Source: Mesorhizobium sp. M1B.F.Ca.ET.045.04.1.1 (GTDB lineage Bacteria; Pseudomonadota; Alphaproteobacteria; Rhizobiales; Rhizobiaceae). Taken from it: a stretch of DNA of 64,000 bases. The stretch is from NCBI RefSeq assembly GCF_003952465.1, contig NZ_CP034448.1, positions 558,001 to 622,000 on the forward strand. The letters run 5' to 3'. Under the pieces are notes generated by a model. That model was not told the origin of the DNA. It ran no database searches and saw nothing but the letters and a program-made list of their open reading frames with translations. Shown here in pieces: positions 18,192-29,432 of this stretch (positions within the stretch are counted from its first letter, which is position 1; every line of letters starts with the position of its first letter). The position numbers and the translations under genes were made by a program.

Positions 18192-19732
18192 CAGCCGGCT
18201 CCGTTGGCCCGGCCACGGCGCAACTGCGCCAGCGGCGGCCAGGGATTGCCTGCCGGCGCGCCGGCATTGCTGCGCGGATTGAGGTATTCGCCGCCCTTGG
18301 CGAGGATATCCTCGACGCTGCGGATCTCGCTCTCATAGCCGCCGAGCCGGACATAGTCGTCGCGGCGCATGGTGAATTCGATCGGCGCGACCAGCGCCGG
18401 GGTCGGAACATAGCCGAAGGCGCCCTCCGGCACGCGGGTGACGTCGACCATCAGCGTGATGCCGCCGCCCGGCCAGACATAGACCGGCGCGCCGCCCACT
18501 GTCACATAGGTCCTCAGGCCCTGCACCGAGCGGGTGAGGTTGACCGGGTTTTCGGTGACGCCGGCGCGCAGCGAGCCGCCGGCGCCGCCGACGAACAGCA
18601 CCGTGCAAAGCGCCGGCTCGCAATTGTCCTCGATCAAGCCGACGGATTTCTGCAGCCGCTCCGGAAACGGCTTCTCGATCGGCTTCAGCTGGTCGTCGAG
18701 CTCGTAATAGGCGAACTGCTCGCCGGTGGTCGAAACCATCATGAGCGACAGGCCGGGGCGTGCGCCCTTCTTGGCGTTCCAGTCGCCGAGGATCGACAGC
18801 GGGTCAGAGATCGTGGTGCCGCCCCAGCCGAGGCCGGGTTCCGACACCTTGAAATAACGGCCCGGCGTCGAACGCCGGCCGATGATCTTTATCCCGGTAT
18901 CCTCCCAGCCCAGCACCTTGCCGGCCTGATGCTCGGAGACGACGCCGGTGATGTGGTCGTCCACCACCACCACCTCGTCGACAAGGCCGCGCCATTGCGT
19001 GGCGAACATGCCGATGGTGGCCGAGCCGCAGCCGACGCGCATGCGGCGCTCGACCTTGCCGTCGATGACCGGCGCCTTGCCGGCTTCGACGACGACTGTC
19101 GCGCCGCCATCGATGGTGAGCTCGACCGGCTTCCTGTTGCAGAGATTGAGCAGTGCATCGCAGGTGGCGCGTCCCTCCGACTTCGAGCCGCCGGTCAGGT
19201 GATGGACACCGCCGAGCGACAGCATCTGCGAGCCGTATTCGCCTGTCGTCACATGGCCGATCGCCTCGCCTTCCGACCGCACGGTCGCCGTCTCGTCGCC
19301 GATGTGGCGATCGGTGTCGATCTTCACCTTGACGCCGCAGTAGGAGAAGATGCCTTCGGTGACGACGGTGACGAGATCGACACCCTCGACCTCCTGGCTG
19401 ACGATGAAGGGCGCCGGCTTATAGTCCGGATAGGTGGTGCCGGCGCCGATCGCCGTGACGAAGCGCCGGCCGGTGTTGACCAGCTCGCCGCCCCACTCTT
19501 CGCCCTCGGCAACGAAAGGCACGACCGCGCCGCCGGTCTCGGCCGCGTGGTCGAGGATGGTCAGCGGGTCCATGCGCACGATGCGGCCGCCGACATTGCC
19601 GTAGCGGTCGCAGGCGCCGGTGCGGCCGTCGGCGATGTAGCACATGACCGGACAGGCATCGCAGCGGATCTTTTCCGCCACCTGCTTCTCGCCGGGATCG
19701 TGGGTTTCGAAACGTTCGGCAAGCTCGCTCAT
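18191..19732 (-). CDS. 6-hydroxynicotinate reductase-like iron-sulfur flavoprotein
   Basis: 513 residues. The N-terminus holds Cys24, Cys27, Cys31 and Cys41 in CDACPVMC and GACDRYG, an iron-sulfur cluster motif. Later landmarks are [19 protein letters not shown], a glycine-rich [13 protein letters not shown] (about 232-244) and [18 protein letters not shown]. This is the family named after 6-hydroxynicotinate reductase of nicotinate-fermenting Eubacterium, which reduces 6-hydroxynicotinate to 1,4,5,6-tetrahydro-6-oxonicotinate. It overlaps the Mo-hydroxylase gene by 4 bp (ATGA), and that enzyme would supply the hydroxylated substrate. Aerobic Azorhizobium uses the same intermediates, so the role is plausible in a rhizobium. 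Substrate is inferred. Confidence 0.8.
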   Translation of the reverse strand: MSELAERFETHDPGEKQVAEKIRCDACPVMCYIADGRTGACDRYGNVGGRIVRMDPLTILDHAAETGGAVVPFVAEGEEWGGELVNTGRRFVTAIGAGTTYPDYKPAPFIVSQEVEGVDLVTVVTEGIFSYCGVKVKIDTDRHIGDETATVRSEGEAIGHVTTGEYGSQMLSLGGVHHLTGGSKSEGRATCDALLNLCNRKPVELTIDGGATVVVEAGKAPVIDGKVERRMRVGCGSATIGMFATQWRGLVDEVVVVDDHITGVVSEHQAGKVLGWEDTGIKIIGRRSTPGRYFKVSEPGLGWGGTTISDPLSILGDWNAKKGARPGLSLMMVSTTGEQFAYYELDDQLKPIEKPFPERLQKSVGLIEDNCEPALCTVLFVGGAGGSLRAGVTENPVNLTRSVQGLRTYVTVGGAPVYVWPGGGITLMVDVTRVPEGAFGYVPTPALVAPIEFTMRRDDYVRLGGYESEIRSVEDILAKGGEYLNPRSNAGAPAGNPWPPLAQLRRGRANGAG

Positions 19733-22680
19733 TGGCGCGCCTCCTTGTCGCGGATCGCCGCCAGGACGCGGGTGGGCGTCGCCGGCACCTTGGTGACCAG
19801 GACGCCTGCGGCATGGCGGATGGCGTTGAGGATCGCCGGCGCGGTCGGGATCAGCACATGCTCGCCCAGCCCCTTGGCGCCGAAGGGTCCTTCCGGATCC
19901 GGAACCTCGACCAGTATGTGTTCGATCGGCGGCACGTCGCCGATGGTCGGGATGAGGTAATCGTGCAGGTTCTCGGTGCGGCCGGGGATATACTCCTCCA
20001 TCAGCGCCATGCCGATGCCTTGCGCGATGCCGCCCTCGATCTGGCCCTCGACCAGGAGCGGATTGATCGCCTTGCCGACATCATGCGCGGCGGTGATCTT
20101 GATCAGCTTCACGGTGCCCAGCTTGAGATCAACCTCGAGCTCGGCGATCTGCGCGCCATAGCCATAGACGGCGTAGGGCTTGCCCTGGCCCTTGGCGTCG
20201 AGCGGCAGCGTCGGCGGGTCGTAGGTCTCTTCGGCCACGAAGACCAAACCGTCGGCATCGGCTTTCAGCGTCGCGAGATCGATACGGCGCGTTGCCTCGC
20301 CCTCCCGGATGGAGACGTTTGCGCCGTCGAGCGCGATCGTCGCCTGGCCGGAGACATTGGCGAAGCGCAGGATTTTTTCGCGCAGCGCGCGACCGGCCTT
20401 CTCGGCGGCCTTGCCGGTCACAAAAGTCTGGCGCGAGGCCGATGTCTTGCCGGCGTCCGGCGTGATGGCGGTATCGGCGCTCTCCAGCCGGAATTTGTCC
20501 AGCGGCAGGCCGAGCGCGTCGGCGCAGATCTGAGCGATGACCGTGTTCGAGCCTTGGCCGATATCGACCGCGCCCTGATGCAGGACGACGTCGCCATCGA
20601 CCGAGATGCCGACCTTGATGGTCGAGGGATTGGGCAGCGAGGTGTTGCCGCAGCCATACCAGCAGGAGGCGACGCCGACGCCGCGTTTTTTCTCCGTGTT
20701 GGCGGCGTTGAATGTCTCAGCCTCGGCAAGCGCGCGCGCCCAATGCGGACGCAGCTGCTCCAGGCATTCCCCGATGCCGACGCCCGACTCCAGGAGTTGG
20801 CCCGTCACCGTTTCGCATCCGTTACGAAGGCAGTTCTTCAGGCGGAAGTCGAGCCGGTCCATGCCGAGCTTGCCGGCGAGCTCGTCGTAGAGCGTTTCCT
20901 GCATGATCGTCGCCTGCGGCACGCCGAAACCGCGGAAGGCGCCGGCGATCGGGCCGTTGGTGTGGATGGCGTAGCCCGTCGCCCGATAGTTCGGCGTCAG
21001 ATAGGGGCCTGAGGCGTGCACCGGCACGCGATTGGCGACCGTCGGGCCCCAACTGGCGTAAGCGCCGGTGTTGAAATCGCCCGTAAACACCATGCCGGTG
21101 ACGCGGCCCGCGGCATCGGTCCCGATGGTCGCCTGCATCTCGGCTGGGTGGCGCTTGGTGGTCGACATCATCGACTCATTGCGCGTGTAGGCGAGTGCCG
21201 CCGGCCGTCCCATCTTCATTGCCACCAGGCCGATAAGAGGCTGCAGCGAAACATCGAGCTTGGAGCCGAAGCCGCCGCCGGTAGCGGTCGGAACGATGCG
21301 CACCTTCTCGACCGGCAGGCCGAGCACCTTGGCCGTGTCATCGCGGTCCATATAGGGCGCCTGCGTGCAGGCGACGACGACGAGCGTGTCGCCGTCCAAG
21401 TAAGCGTAGCCGGCTTCCGGCTCGATATAGGCGTGCTCGACAAAGGAGGTCTCGATCGCGCCTGACGCGGTGACGGCGGCGCCGGCAAGCGCGCCGTCCG
21501 GATCGCCGCGCTCGACAAAGCCCGACGTCAGCACGTTCGCCGGCCGATACTTGTGGATCGGCGAGGCATCGTCGGCCTTCGCCTCGCGAGGCTGCAGGAC
21601 ATGCGGCAGTTCGGTCCAGGCGACAGGAAAACCGTTAAGGTCGAGATCCAGGATCGCCTCGCGCTCACCCGCCACGAGCGCCACCGCCTCGCCTCGGAAG
21701 CGGGCGAAGCCTTCGGCCAGAGCCGGCTGATCGGCAAAGGGGCCGATGACGCCGAAGCAGTTCTTGCCCGGAATGTCGGCAGCAGTGAAGACGCCTGCGA
21801 TGCCTGGATGAGACTTGGCCCAGGCTTCAACATCGCCGAAGCTGAACCGGGCATGGTAATGCGGCGAGCGGACCACGAGAACGGCCAGCGCATCGGCCGG
21901 AAAAGAGTCGCCGCCGAACTTCTCGCCGCCGGTAACCTTCGGCTCGCCGTCGAGGCGGATCGGCGAAGCGCCTACGGCGCGGCCGGTGGCCGGCATTCTA
22001 CGGTCAAGGTCGAGATCCAGCTCATGAAGTTGGCGCTGCCCCTCACCCTTACCCTCTCCCCGTAAGGACGGGAGAGGGATCGCCGATGTTGGAGCGCTTC
22101 CCTTCTCCCCGTCACTATACGGGGAGAAGGTGCCGGCAGGCGGATGAGGGGCGGCGCTGACCTTCGACGGTTCGCGCCGCGCAGCATCCATGACCGCGGC
22201 AATGATCTTTCGGTATCCCGTGCAGCGGCAGAGCACGCCGCCCAGCGCATCCTGCGTTTCGGCCTCGCTTGGCGCGGGATTGTGCTCCAGCAGCGCGCTG
22301 GCTGCCACCAGCAGACCCGGCGTGCAGATGCCGCACTGCGCGGCGCCATGCTCCAGAAACGAGGCCTGCAGGGCGGAGAGCCGGCCATTGCCGAGGCCCT
22401 CGACCGTGGTGACGGAAGCGCCGGAGACCGAGGCGGCAGGCACCAGGCAGGCGCAGACCGGCTCGCCATCGACCAGCACGGTGCAGGCGCCGCAGTCGCC
22501 GGCGTCGCAGCCGACCTTGGTGCCGGTGAGCCGCAACTCGTCGCGCAAAACCTGCGACAGCCGCCGCACCGGCGGCACCGATACGCTGACGGCGGCGCCA
22601 TTGACCTCGAAGGCGATGTCGGCTCGCGCCATGCTCGTGGACGGCCGGGCCTTGCCGATGTCGGGCCGCGCTTCGTTCAT
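19729..22680 (-). CDS. Fused 2Fe-2S and molybdopterin subunits of a xanthine dehydrogenase-family hydroxylase, candidate nicotinate dehydrogenase
   Basis: 983 residues. The ferredoxin-like and 2Fe-2S helical domains (about 25-165) carry [17 protein letters not shown] and CRCTGYRK. The molybdopterin domain (about 225-983) includes [16 protein letters not shown] and the active-site glutamate in GAKGLGEHV. Small and large subunits are usually separate genes in bacteria; here they are one chain. Residues about 176-214 are encoded by a palindromic repeat read in frame ([12 protein letters not shown] and the following [13 protein letters not shown]). The adjacent FAD subunit overlaps by 4 bp. It hydroxylates an N-heterocycle using water; nicotinate to 6-hydroxynicotinate is inferred from the next gene. 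Confidence 0.85.
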   Translation of the reverse strand: MNEARPDIGKARPSTSMARADIAFEVNGAAVSVSVPPVRRLSQVLRDELRLTGTKVGCDAGDCGACTVLVDGEPVCACLVPAASVSGASVTTVEGLGNGRLSALQASFLEHGAAQCGICTPGLLVAASALLEHNPAPSEAETQDALGGVLCRCTGYRKIIAAVMDAARREPSKVSAAPHPPAGTFSPYSDGEKGSAPTSAIPLPSLRGEGKGEGQRQLHELDLDLDRRMPATGRAVGASPIRLDGEPKVTGGEKFGGDSFPADALAVLVVRSPHYHARFSFGDVEAWAKSHPGIAGVFTAADIPGKNCFGVIGPFADQPALAEGFARFRGEAVALVAGEREAILDLDLNGFPVAWTELPHVLQPREAKADDASPIHKYRPANVLTSGFVERGDPDGALAGAAVTASGAIETSFVEHAYIEPEAGYAYLDGDTLVVVACTQAPYMDRDDTAKVLGLPVEKVRIVPTATGGGFGSKLDVSLQPLIGLVAMKMGRPAALAYTRNESMMSTTKRHPAEMQATIGTDAAGRVTGMVFTGDFNTGAYASWGPTVANRVPVHASGPYLTPNYRATGYAIHTNGPIAGAFRGFGVPQATIMQETLYDELAGKLGMDRLDFRLKNCLRNGCETVTGQLLESGVGIGECLEQLRPHWARALAEAETFNAANTEKKRGVGVASCWYGCGNTSLPNPSTIKVGISVDGDVVLHQGAVDIGQGSNTVIAQICADALGLPLDKFRLESADTAITPDAGKTSASRQTFVTGKAAEKAGRALREKILRFANVSGQATIALDGANVSIREGEATRRIDLATLKADADGLVFVAEETYDPPTLPLDAKGQGKPYAVYGYGAQIAELEVDLKLGTVKLIKITAAHDVGKAINPLLVEGQIEGGIAQGIGMALMEEYIPGRTENLHDYLIPTIGDVPPIEHILVEVPDPEGPFGAKGLGEHVLIPTAPAILNAIRHAAGVLVTKVPATPTRVLAAIRDKEARQ
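22041..22156. repeat. Palindromic repeat, copy D, inside the fused Mo-hydroxylase gene
   Basis: Contains CTTACCCTCTCCCCGTAAGG, then CTTCTCCCCGTCACTATACG and GGATGAGGGGCGGCG. It matches the arms of copy B at 4451-4627. It is translated without stop or frameshift in the linker between the iron-sulfur and Mo domains. Confidence 0.85.
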
Positions 22681-23534
22681 GCCGCCACCTTGCCGCTATC
22701 CTGGCCGAGGGCGGCACGCACGGCGCGGGCAACGATCTCGCGCGCGGCGTGCTCCCGGTATTCGGCGCTGCCGCGCACATCGCCGATCGGCGACAGTTCG
22801 TCGATCGGCGCGGACAGGACCGCGTCGGCGAGCGCCTCGTTGATCGGGCACCCGCGCAGGGCCGCCTCGACGCCGGTAAGACGGCGGGCGACGGCGGAGC
22901 AGGCGCCGACGGCGATGGCCGCATCGGCGACCGCTCCATCCTCAACCACCAGGCGAGCCGCCACCATGGCAATCGAGATGACCAGATAGCGCCGGGCACC
23001 GAGCTTGACGAAGGCCGACGTGCCGACGGCGGAGCGCTTCGGAACACGAATGGCAGTAACCATCTCGCCTGGCTGCAGCGCCGTGCGGCGGTTGCCGAGG
23101 ATGAAGTCACCGAGCGGCAAATGGCGGATTGCTTTCGCCGATCGCAATTCGACTTCCGCCTCGAGCACCATAAGCGCCGGGACGCCATCGGCGGCGGGCG
23201 AGGCATTGCAGAGATTGCCGGCGACGGAAGCGACATTCTGTATCTGGACGGAGCCGACCTCGCGTGCGGCCGCCTTCAGCGCATCGAACGCCGCCGGCAG
23301 CGGATGGCGAACGATGTCGGTCCAGGTGGTGCGGGCGCCGATCCGCCAATGATCATTCGTCTCGGCGACGCCGCGCAGCGCGGTGAGACCGTTGATGTCG
23401 AGGACATTGTCGCGAAAAGGTTTTGCGCCCTGCGCCGGATAGAAATCCGTGCCGCCGGCAAGGATGCGCCAACGGTCCTCGCCAAGCAGAGCGAGCGCCT
23501 CGTCGACCGTGGTGGGTTTCGCGTAACGGATCAC
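22677..23534 (-). CDS. FAD-binding subunit of the xanthine dehydrogenase-family hydroxylase
   Basis: 285 residues with a GTG start at 23534. FAD-binding motifs are [10 protein letters not shown] (about 24-33) and the central [24 protein letters not shown] region (about 106-129) of the CO-dehydrogenase/xanthine dehydrogenase medium subunit. A C-terminal CODH_C domain follows. It passes electrons from the iron-sulfur clusters to the final acceptor. It is the first gene of the operon and overlaps the next by ATGA. A GTATGCAAATGAT box lies 65 bp upstream. The gene starts weakly (GTG, with GGGAAGAC upstream). Confidence 0.88.
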   Translation of the reverse strand: MIRYAKPTTVDEALALLGEDRWRILAGGTDFYPAQGAKPFRDNVLDINGLTALRGVAETNDHWRIGARTTWTDIVRHPLPAAFDALKAAAREVGSVQIQNVASVAGNLCNASPAADGVPALMVLEAEVELRSAKAIRHLPLGDFILGNRRTALQPGEMVTAIRVPKRSAVGTSAFVKLGARRYLVISIAMVAARLVVEDGAVADAAIAVGACSAVARRLTGVEAALRGCPINEALADAVLSAPIDELSPIGDVRGSAEYREHAAREIVARAVRAALGQDSGKVAA

Positions 23535-23598
23535 GCTTTGTCTTCCCAGAAAGGGCTTTCCGAGGGAACCTGCCGAGCATCAGGCTCGGACAAATTCA

Positions 23599-23617
23599 TT
23601 CGTATGCAAATGATATC
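23599..23617 (-). promoter_or_regulatory. Candidate operator upstream of the Mo-hydroxylase operon
   Basis: TTCGTATGCAAATGATATC on the plus strand shares GTATRCAAATGAT with the site upstream of hyuA at 9731. It lies about 65-80 bp upstream of the first gene of the operon, and about 165 bp upstream of pncA on the other side, so it might serve both directions. Confidence 0.45.
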
Positions 23618-23781
23618 AACTTCGCCGCAATTGTCAAAGCGGAGGTTCCCGAAGAGGCTTCCCGAGCACCCGCCACAGCTTTGTTATGCTGGAGGAGGTT
23701 GACGCCACCGGTCATCTGGTCAAGGTTCTGCCTCCGGTCGCGTCAGCGGCATCTGGTGGAGCCGCAACGAAAGGAAGCCCC

Positions 23782-24396
23782 ATGGCCGAGGAAGCGCTCA
23801 TCGTCATCGACCTGCAGAACGATTTTTGCCCCGGCGGCGCGCTGGCGGTTGCCGGCGGCGACGAGATCGTGCCGCTGGTCAACGATTTGATCCGACGCAC
23901 CGAGCATGTCGTGCTGACGCAGGACTGGCATCCAGCCGGCCATTCGAGCTTCGCTTCCAGCCATCCAGGCTCGCAGCCCTTCGAGACGATCGAGATGCCC
24001 TACGGGCCGCAGACGCTTTGGCCGGATCACTGCATCCAGGGCAGCATCGGTTCCGATTTCCATTCCGGGCTTGCCTGGACCAAGGCCGAGCTGGTGATCC
24101 GCAAGGGTTTTCGGACGGCGATCGACAGCTATTCGGCCTTCTTCGAAAACGACCATACGACGCCGACCGGGCTCGCCGGCTATCTCAAGGAACGCGGCAT
24201 CGACACCTTGACCCTGGTCGGGCTCGCCACCGACTACTGCGTCGCCTTCTCGGCCCTCGATGCGGTAAAGCAAGGCTTCAAGACCACGGTGCGGCTCGAC
24301 GCCTGCCGCGGCATCGACCTCAGCGGCTCGCTCGACGCGATGATCGCTCTCATGCGCGAAGCCGGTGTGACGCTCGAAGACCATTTGTCGGACTGA
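23782..24396 (+). CDS. pncA: Nicotinamidase
   Basis: 204 residues from ATG 23782, with AAAGGAAG upstream. The cysteine-hydrolase triad is visible as Asp10 (VIDLQNDF), Lys108 (IRKGF) and Cys153 (ATDYCV). Metal ligands fit Asp48, His50 and His54 in QDWHPAGHSSF and His83 in PDHC. It deamidates nicotinamide to nicotinate, feeding either NAD salvage through pncB (present at 33626-34930) or the adjacent putative nicotinate-oxidising operon, from which it is divergent across 247 bp. This context strengthens the nicotinate reading of the region. Confidence 0.93.
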   Translation: MAEEALIVIDLQNDFCPGGALAVAGGDEIVPLVNDLIRRTEHVVLTQDWHPAGHSSFASSHPGSQPFETIEMPYGPQTLWPDHCIQGSIGSDFHSGLAWTKAELVIRKGFRTAIDSYSAFFENDHTTPTGLAGYLKERGIDTLTLVGLATDYCVAFSALDAVKQGFKTTVRLDACRGIDLSGSLDAMIALMREAGVTLEDHLSD

Positions 24397-24433
24397 CCCG
24401 TCTGTGAGGCATCGAGGGGGCTTCTTGGTATCG

Positions 24434-25855
24434 ATGAAAGAGTTGGCTGCGGGCCTGGTTGCCGCAGCTGTGGTCGCCTTTGCGCAACCGGCTTTCGCTG
24501 CCGAGGCTCACGAGTTGCCCGGCGCGGCGATGTCGCTCTGGTGGGCACTGCCCTTTGCCGGCTTGCTGCTGTCGATCGCGACCGGACCGCTGCTCTTCCA
24601 TCATGTCTGGGAACATCACTACGGCAAGATCGCCGCCGCCTGGGCGGCGCTGGTCGTGGTTCCTCTGGCGGTCGCCTTCGGCATCCCGGCGGCGGGCGAA
24701 GCGGTGCTGCACACGCTGCTCACCGAATACATGTCCTTCATCATCCTGTTGTTCGCGCTCTATACCATCTCCGGCGGCATCCTGCTTGCCGGCAACATTC
24801 ACGGCACGCCGCTCACCAATGCCGGCCTGCTCCTTGTCGGCGCGATCCTTGCTTCTCTGATCGGCACGACCGGCGCCTCGATGATCCTGATCCGGCCGAT
24901 GCTGCGCGCCAACGACAACCGGCCGTTCAACGCCCATGTGGTGATCTTCTTCATCTTCCTGGTGTCCAACATCGGCGGCTCGCTGACGCCGCTCGGCGAC
25001 CCGCCGCTGTTCGTCGGCTTCCTGCGCGGCGTCGATTTTTTCTGGACGACGATACACATCCTGCCCGACACGCTGTTCGTCGGTGGACTGGTGCTGCTCA
25101 TCTTCCTGGCGCTCGACACCATCCTGCATCGCCGCGAGGCCGGCATGCCGAAGATCAAGGACCCGACGCCGGACACGACGGTGCGCCTGCGCGGGCTGGC
25201 AAACCTGCCGCTGCTTGCCGGCGTGATCGGCGCGATCCTGCTTTCCGCCAGCTGGAAGCCGGGCGTCAGCATCCCGGTCCTCGGCGTCAGCCTCGAGCTG
25301 CAGAATCTGGCGCGCGACGCCATCATCGTGGCGCTGGCCTTCCTGTCCCTAAAAGTCTCGTACAAGAGCCACAGAGAAGCGAACGGCTTCACCTGGGGGC
25401 CGATCGCCGAAGTGGCGAAATTGTTCGCCGGCATCTTCATCTGCATCGTGCCGGTCATCGCTATCCTGCGGGCCGGGGTCGACGGCGCGTTGGCGCCGCT
25501 GGTATCGCTCGTCACCTCCGCCGACGGCCAGCCGAACGACCTCGCCTATTTCTGGCTGACCGGCGCGCTCTCGTCCTTCCTCGACAACGCGCCGACCTAT
25601 CTGGTGTTCTTCGAGCTTGCCGGCGGCGACGCGAGACACCTGATGACCGACGCCGCCTCGACGCTGGCCGCGATCTCGGCCGGCGCCGTGTTCATGGGCG
25701 CCAACACCTATATCGGCAACGCGCCCAACTTCATGGTCTTTGCCATCGCCAGGCATCGCGGCTTCAAGATGCCCGGCTTCTTCGGCTACATGGCCTGGTC
25801 CGGGCTGGTGCTGATCCCGACCTTTTTGATCGCTGGATTTTTGTTCTTCGGATGA
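24434..25855 (+). CDS. NhaD-like sodium:proton antiporter / ion transporter superfamily protein
   Basis: 473 residues from ATG 24434; GTG 24404 and TTG 24425 are alternative starts, and GAGGGGG at 24414-24420 would best suit the TTG. A cleavable signal or first helix (GLVAAAVVAFAQPAFAAEA) is followed by about twelve hydrophobic segments. The family features SLIGTTGASMILIRPMLRAN, SNIGGSLTPLGDPPLFVGFLRG and FLDNAPTYLVFFELAGGD mark the NhaD/ArsB/CitM-type permease fold. It would exchange sodium for protons at the inner membrane. It starts within a few tens of bases of the pncA stop and may be cotranscribed. Confidence 0.85.
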   Translation: MKELAAGLVAAAVVAFAQPAFAAEAHELPGAAMSLWWALPFAGLLLSIATGPLLFHHVWEHHYGKIAAAWAALVVVPLAVAFGIPAAGEAVLHTLLTEYMSFIILLFALYTISGGILLAGNIHGTPLTNAGLLLVGAILASLIGTTGASMILIRPMLRANDNRPFNAHVVIFFIFLVSNIGGSLTPLGDPPLFVGFLRGVDFFWTTIHILPDTLFVGGLVLLIFLALDTILHRREAGMPKIKDPTPDTTVRLRGLANLPLLAGVIGAILLSASWKPGVSIPVLGVSLELQNLARDAIIVALAFLSLKVSYKSHREANGFTWGPIAEVAKLFAGIFICIVPVIAILRAGVDGALAPLVSLVTSADGQPNDLAYFWLTGALSSFLDNAPTYLVFFELAGGDARHLMTDAASTLAAISAGAVFMGANTYIGNAPNFMVFAIARHRGFKMPGFFGYMAWSGLVLIPTFLIAGFLFFG

Positions 25856-26038
25856 GCCAGGTGCCGCCGACTTCGAAGCCGGGATCGGTCAGTCGTCACC
25901 GGCATTGAGCCAATGGTGAAGCGATGGCGCTTGTGTATGCGCTGTCGGCAATTTCTGCTATTAGCGAGGAGAGGTGCGGGATCGATTGAACGCTGAACCG
26001 AGGAATGCGTATCGAGCCAAGTCATTCTTGGGGTGACG

Positions 26039-27001
26039 ATGACCATCCATGCCGAGAGCCTGCCCTATCTGTCAGGCGAGTTCCTGGATAGCCTGGCGAT
26101 TTCGGCGTCCGATGTGGTCGACGAGATCGAGCGGCAGATCGTCGGTCAGAGGCGGGGCGAGGTGTGGTGTGCGCCGAAGGCGGTGGTGCTGCCGGGCGAC
26201 GACCGCTACATCATGGCAACTCTCGGTGTCGCGACCGAGCCCCGGGTGCTGGCGACCAAATCGCTGGTGGTCAACCCCCGCAACGCCGAGCGGGGACTTG
26301 CAACTCTGAACTCGCTGATCACCCTCCTCGACGCCGAGACGGGACTGCCGCTTGCGGCGGTCGACGGCAATTGGGTGACTGCGAAGCGCACGGCCGGCCT
26401 AAGCGCCGTGGCGGCCAGGCGTCTGGCTCGAGCCGACTCAGTGTGCGTCGCATTCATCGGATGCGGCGTTCAGGCGCGCGGTCACCTCGAAGTCCTGGCC
26501 GATCTTTTTCCGCTGCAGGAGATTCGCGCCTTTGGTCGAGGCACGGGCAATCGTGACGCATTGTGTCGGATGGCGGAGACGCGTGGTCTGACCGCAGTGG
26601 CGAGCGATACCGCCAGAGCGGCGGTCGAGTCGGCCGACATCGTGGTGACGACAGTCACTTTGATACCCGAGCCGGTTCCGTTTCTGGATGCGCGTTGGCT
26701 GAAGGCCGGCGTCTTCGCGACCATGACCGATCTGGCTTTGCCTTGGCTGCCTGAGACCATGGCTGTCTTCGATCGCATCGTCATAGACGACTTGGCGCAA
26801 GAGGCGCAGATGAGCAAACCGATGGTAAGGCCCGAGCTCGTTACGGGCGACCTGACAGGTTTGGTCAGCGGCGACGTATCAGGTCGCCAGGGCGCAAGTG
26901 AGCGAACAGCTTTCGCGTTCCGCGGCATAGCGGTCGGCGATCTCGCAATTGCCGGCCTGGCATTTGTGCGCGCGAAAGCGGTCGGCGCTCTGGATGGTTA
27001 G
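26039..27001 (+). CDS. Ornithine cyclodeaminase / mu-crystallin family protein
   Basis: 320 residues from ATG 26039, with GGGG five bases upstream; a GTG two codons earlier is also possible. Family features are KSLVVNPRNAERGLATLNSLITLLDAETGLPLA (split across about 78-110), the Rossmann loop VAFIGCGVQARGHLEVL (about 144-160) and DIVVTTV. Members include ornithine cyclodeaminase, alanine dehydrogenase and ketimine or pyrroline reductases, so NAD(P)-dependent action on an amino or imino acid is expected. It is a single gene convergent with the ABC ATPase behind it. Its substrate is open; a cyclic imine from heterocycle breakdown would fit the setting. Confidence 0.85.
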   Translation: MTIHAESLPYLSGEFLDSLAISASDVVDEIERQIVGQRRGEVWCAPKAVVLPGDDRYIMATLGVATEPRVLATKSLVVNPRNAERGLATLNSLITLLDAETGLPLAAVDGNWVTAKRTAGLSAVAARRLARADSVCVAFIGCGVQARGHLEVLADLFPLQEIRAFGRGTGNRDALCRMAETRGLTAVASDTARAAVESADIVVTTVTLIPEPVPFLDARWLKAGVFATMTDLALPWLPETMAVFDRIVIDDLAQEAQMSKPMVRPELVTGDLTGLVSGDVSGRQGASERTAFAFRGIAVGDLAIAGLAFVRAKAVGALDG

Positions 27002-27045
27002 ATTCCAACCTGACGTCGGGTCACGGCGCCCTACAGTTTCCCACG

Positions 27046-27751
27046 TCAACCTACGCCGACGTATCGCCGAACCGCCGACGGATCGGCACGCAACGCCTCG
27101 ACGTCGACCGTCTCGCGGTTGCGGCCGTTCTCGATGAAGGAGACGCGATCCGCCACCGACAGCACGGCATCGACGCGCTGCTCGACCAGGATGGTCGAAA
27201 CGCCGAGATCGCGCAGCTTCGCCACCGTCTCGCGGATTTTTGCGATCATCGACGGCATCAGCCCTTCGGTCGGCTCGTCGAGCAATAGCACCTGCGGTTC
27301 CAGACAGAGCGCGCGGGCCATGGCCAGCATCTGCTGCTCGCCGCCGGAGAGCGTGCCGGAGCGTTGCTTCAGCCGCTCGAGCAGCAACGGGAAAAGGTCG
27401 AGCACCCTCTCACGCACGGCCTTGCCCTTGCCGCGCGCCATGAGACCGATCTCGATGTTTTCCGCCACTGTCATGTCGGCAAACAATCGCCTGCCCTGCG
27501 GCACATAGGCGACGCCGGCCTTCGGCACGTCATGCGCGGCGAGCCCGGTCAATTCCTTGCCGTCCAGCCTGATCGAACCGGCCGCGGCAGGCACCAGCCC
27601 CATGATCGCCTTCAGCGTCGTCGTCTTGCCAGCGCCGTTGCGGCCGAACAGGCAAAGCACCTCGCCCTTGTTCAGCACGAGGTCGAGGCCATAGAGCACC
27701 TGGACTTCGCCATAAAAACAGTCGAGCCCGGAAATCATGAGCAACCCTGGA

Positions 27752-27759
<8 letters not shown>
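27046..27759 (-). CDS. livF: Branched-chain-type ABC transporter ATP-binding protein (LivF)
   Basis: 237 residues from ATG 27759, which overlaps the livG stop by 8 bp; MISGLDC 7 codons in is a possible alternative. Walker A GRNGAGKTT, signature LSGGEQQMLAMARAL and Walker B VLLLDEPTEGLMP identify the HAAT-family LivF ATPase. It pairs with LivG on a heterodimeric permease to import amino acids, amides or related small acids. Last gene of the transporter operon. Confidence 0.92.
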
Positions 27760-28476
<717 letters not shown>

Positions 28477-28477
<1 letters not shown>

Positions 28478-29432
28478 CACGGCAGCCACCCGAGCCAGCG
28501 CTGGCGGATGCTCCCCAGAATACCCTTCGGGGCAAACAGCACCAGCAGGATGAGCGCGATACCGACGATCAAAAGATAGGCGGAGGTGAAGCCGCTGGTG
28601 ATGTCGGTGACATAGTACATGAACAGCGTGCCGATGAGCGGCCCGAGCGCTGTTGCGGCGCCGCCGAGCAGCACCCAGAGCAAGGGCAGGATCGAATACT
28701 GCACCGAAGCGAAGCTCGATCCGATATAGCCGAACAGCAGCGCATAGGCAGCACCCGACGCAGCGCAGATGGCGCCGGAGGCAACGACGGCAGCGAGCTT
28801 GTTGGCGACAGTGTCGTAGCCCAGCATCTTGGTGCGCTCCTCATTCTCGCGAATGGCGACCAGCACGCGGCCGAAGCGGGAGCGGACGATGGCAAGCGGT
28901 GAGCGAGACGAGACAGCGCCAGCGCGCTCATGTAGCGCACGGTCGGGTCGGTCAGGTCGAGCGCGGCGCCGCCGAGATTCAAGGTGCGCGCCGCCTGCTG
29001 GATGACGAGGCCCTGGTCGCCTCCGGTCCAGGCCGCGAAATAGAGGATCAGCAGGTAAAAAACCTGCGCGAACATCATGGTGACGATCATGAAGGCCACA
29101 CCCGAGGTGCGCAACGCGAGCAGGCCGACGACCAGAGCGAGCAGCGCGCCGCAGGCGACGCCGGCGACGAAGGCTTCCGGCACGCCCCAGCCGAGATGGT
29201 AGACGGTGAGCCCGGCACCATAGAGACCGGCGGAGAAGAACATGGCGTGGCCGAGGCTGAGCAGGCCGACATAGCCGAAGAGCAGATTGTAGCCCATGGC
29301 GAAGACGGCCAGCGCCATGATGCGGGCGAACAGCCCCTGATGATAGTCTGGCAGGACGAAGTTCAGCACGAACAGAAGCGCGATGACGCCGATATGCAGC
29401 GCGTAGGTCTTTGCCGGCGAAGCATCCGTCAT
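28477..29432 (-). pseudogene. livM: Branched-chain-type ABC permease LivM, frameshifted
   Basis: The N-terminal two thirds (29432 down to about 28915) read in one frame with typical LivM segments such as GLLSLGHAMFFSAG. The C-terminal third continues in another frame from about 28905 with LVAIRENEERTKMLGYD to the stop at 28477. A 5-bp tandem duplication, GAGAC GAGAC, sits at 28905-28914. Removing one copy joins the frames exactly, giving a 316-residue protein of normal LivM length with an unbroken SALALSRSPLAIVRSRFGRV join. As written, the product ends in about 60 wrong residues. It could be a recent mutation, phase variation or a sequence error. Confidence 0.85.
28905..28914. repeat. 5-bp tandem duplication causing the livM frameshift
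   Basis: GAGACGAGAC on the plus strand. Deleting five bases restores the livM reading frame, which makes this duplication the likely lesion. Confidence 0.75.
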
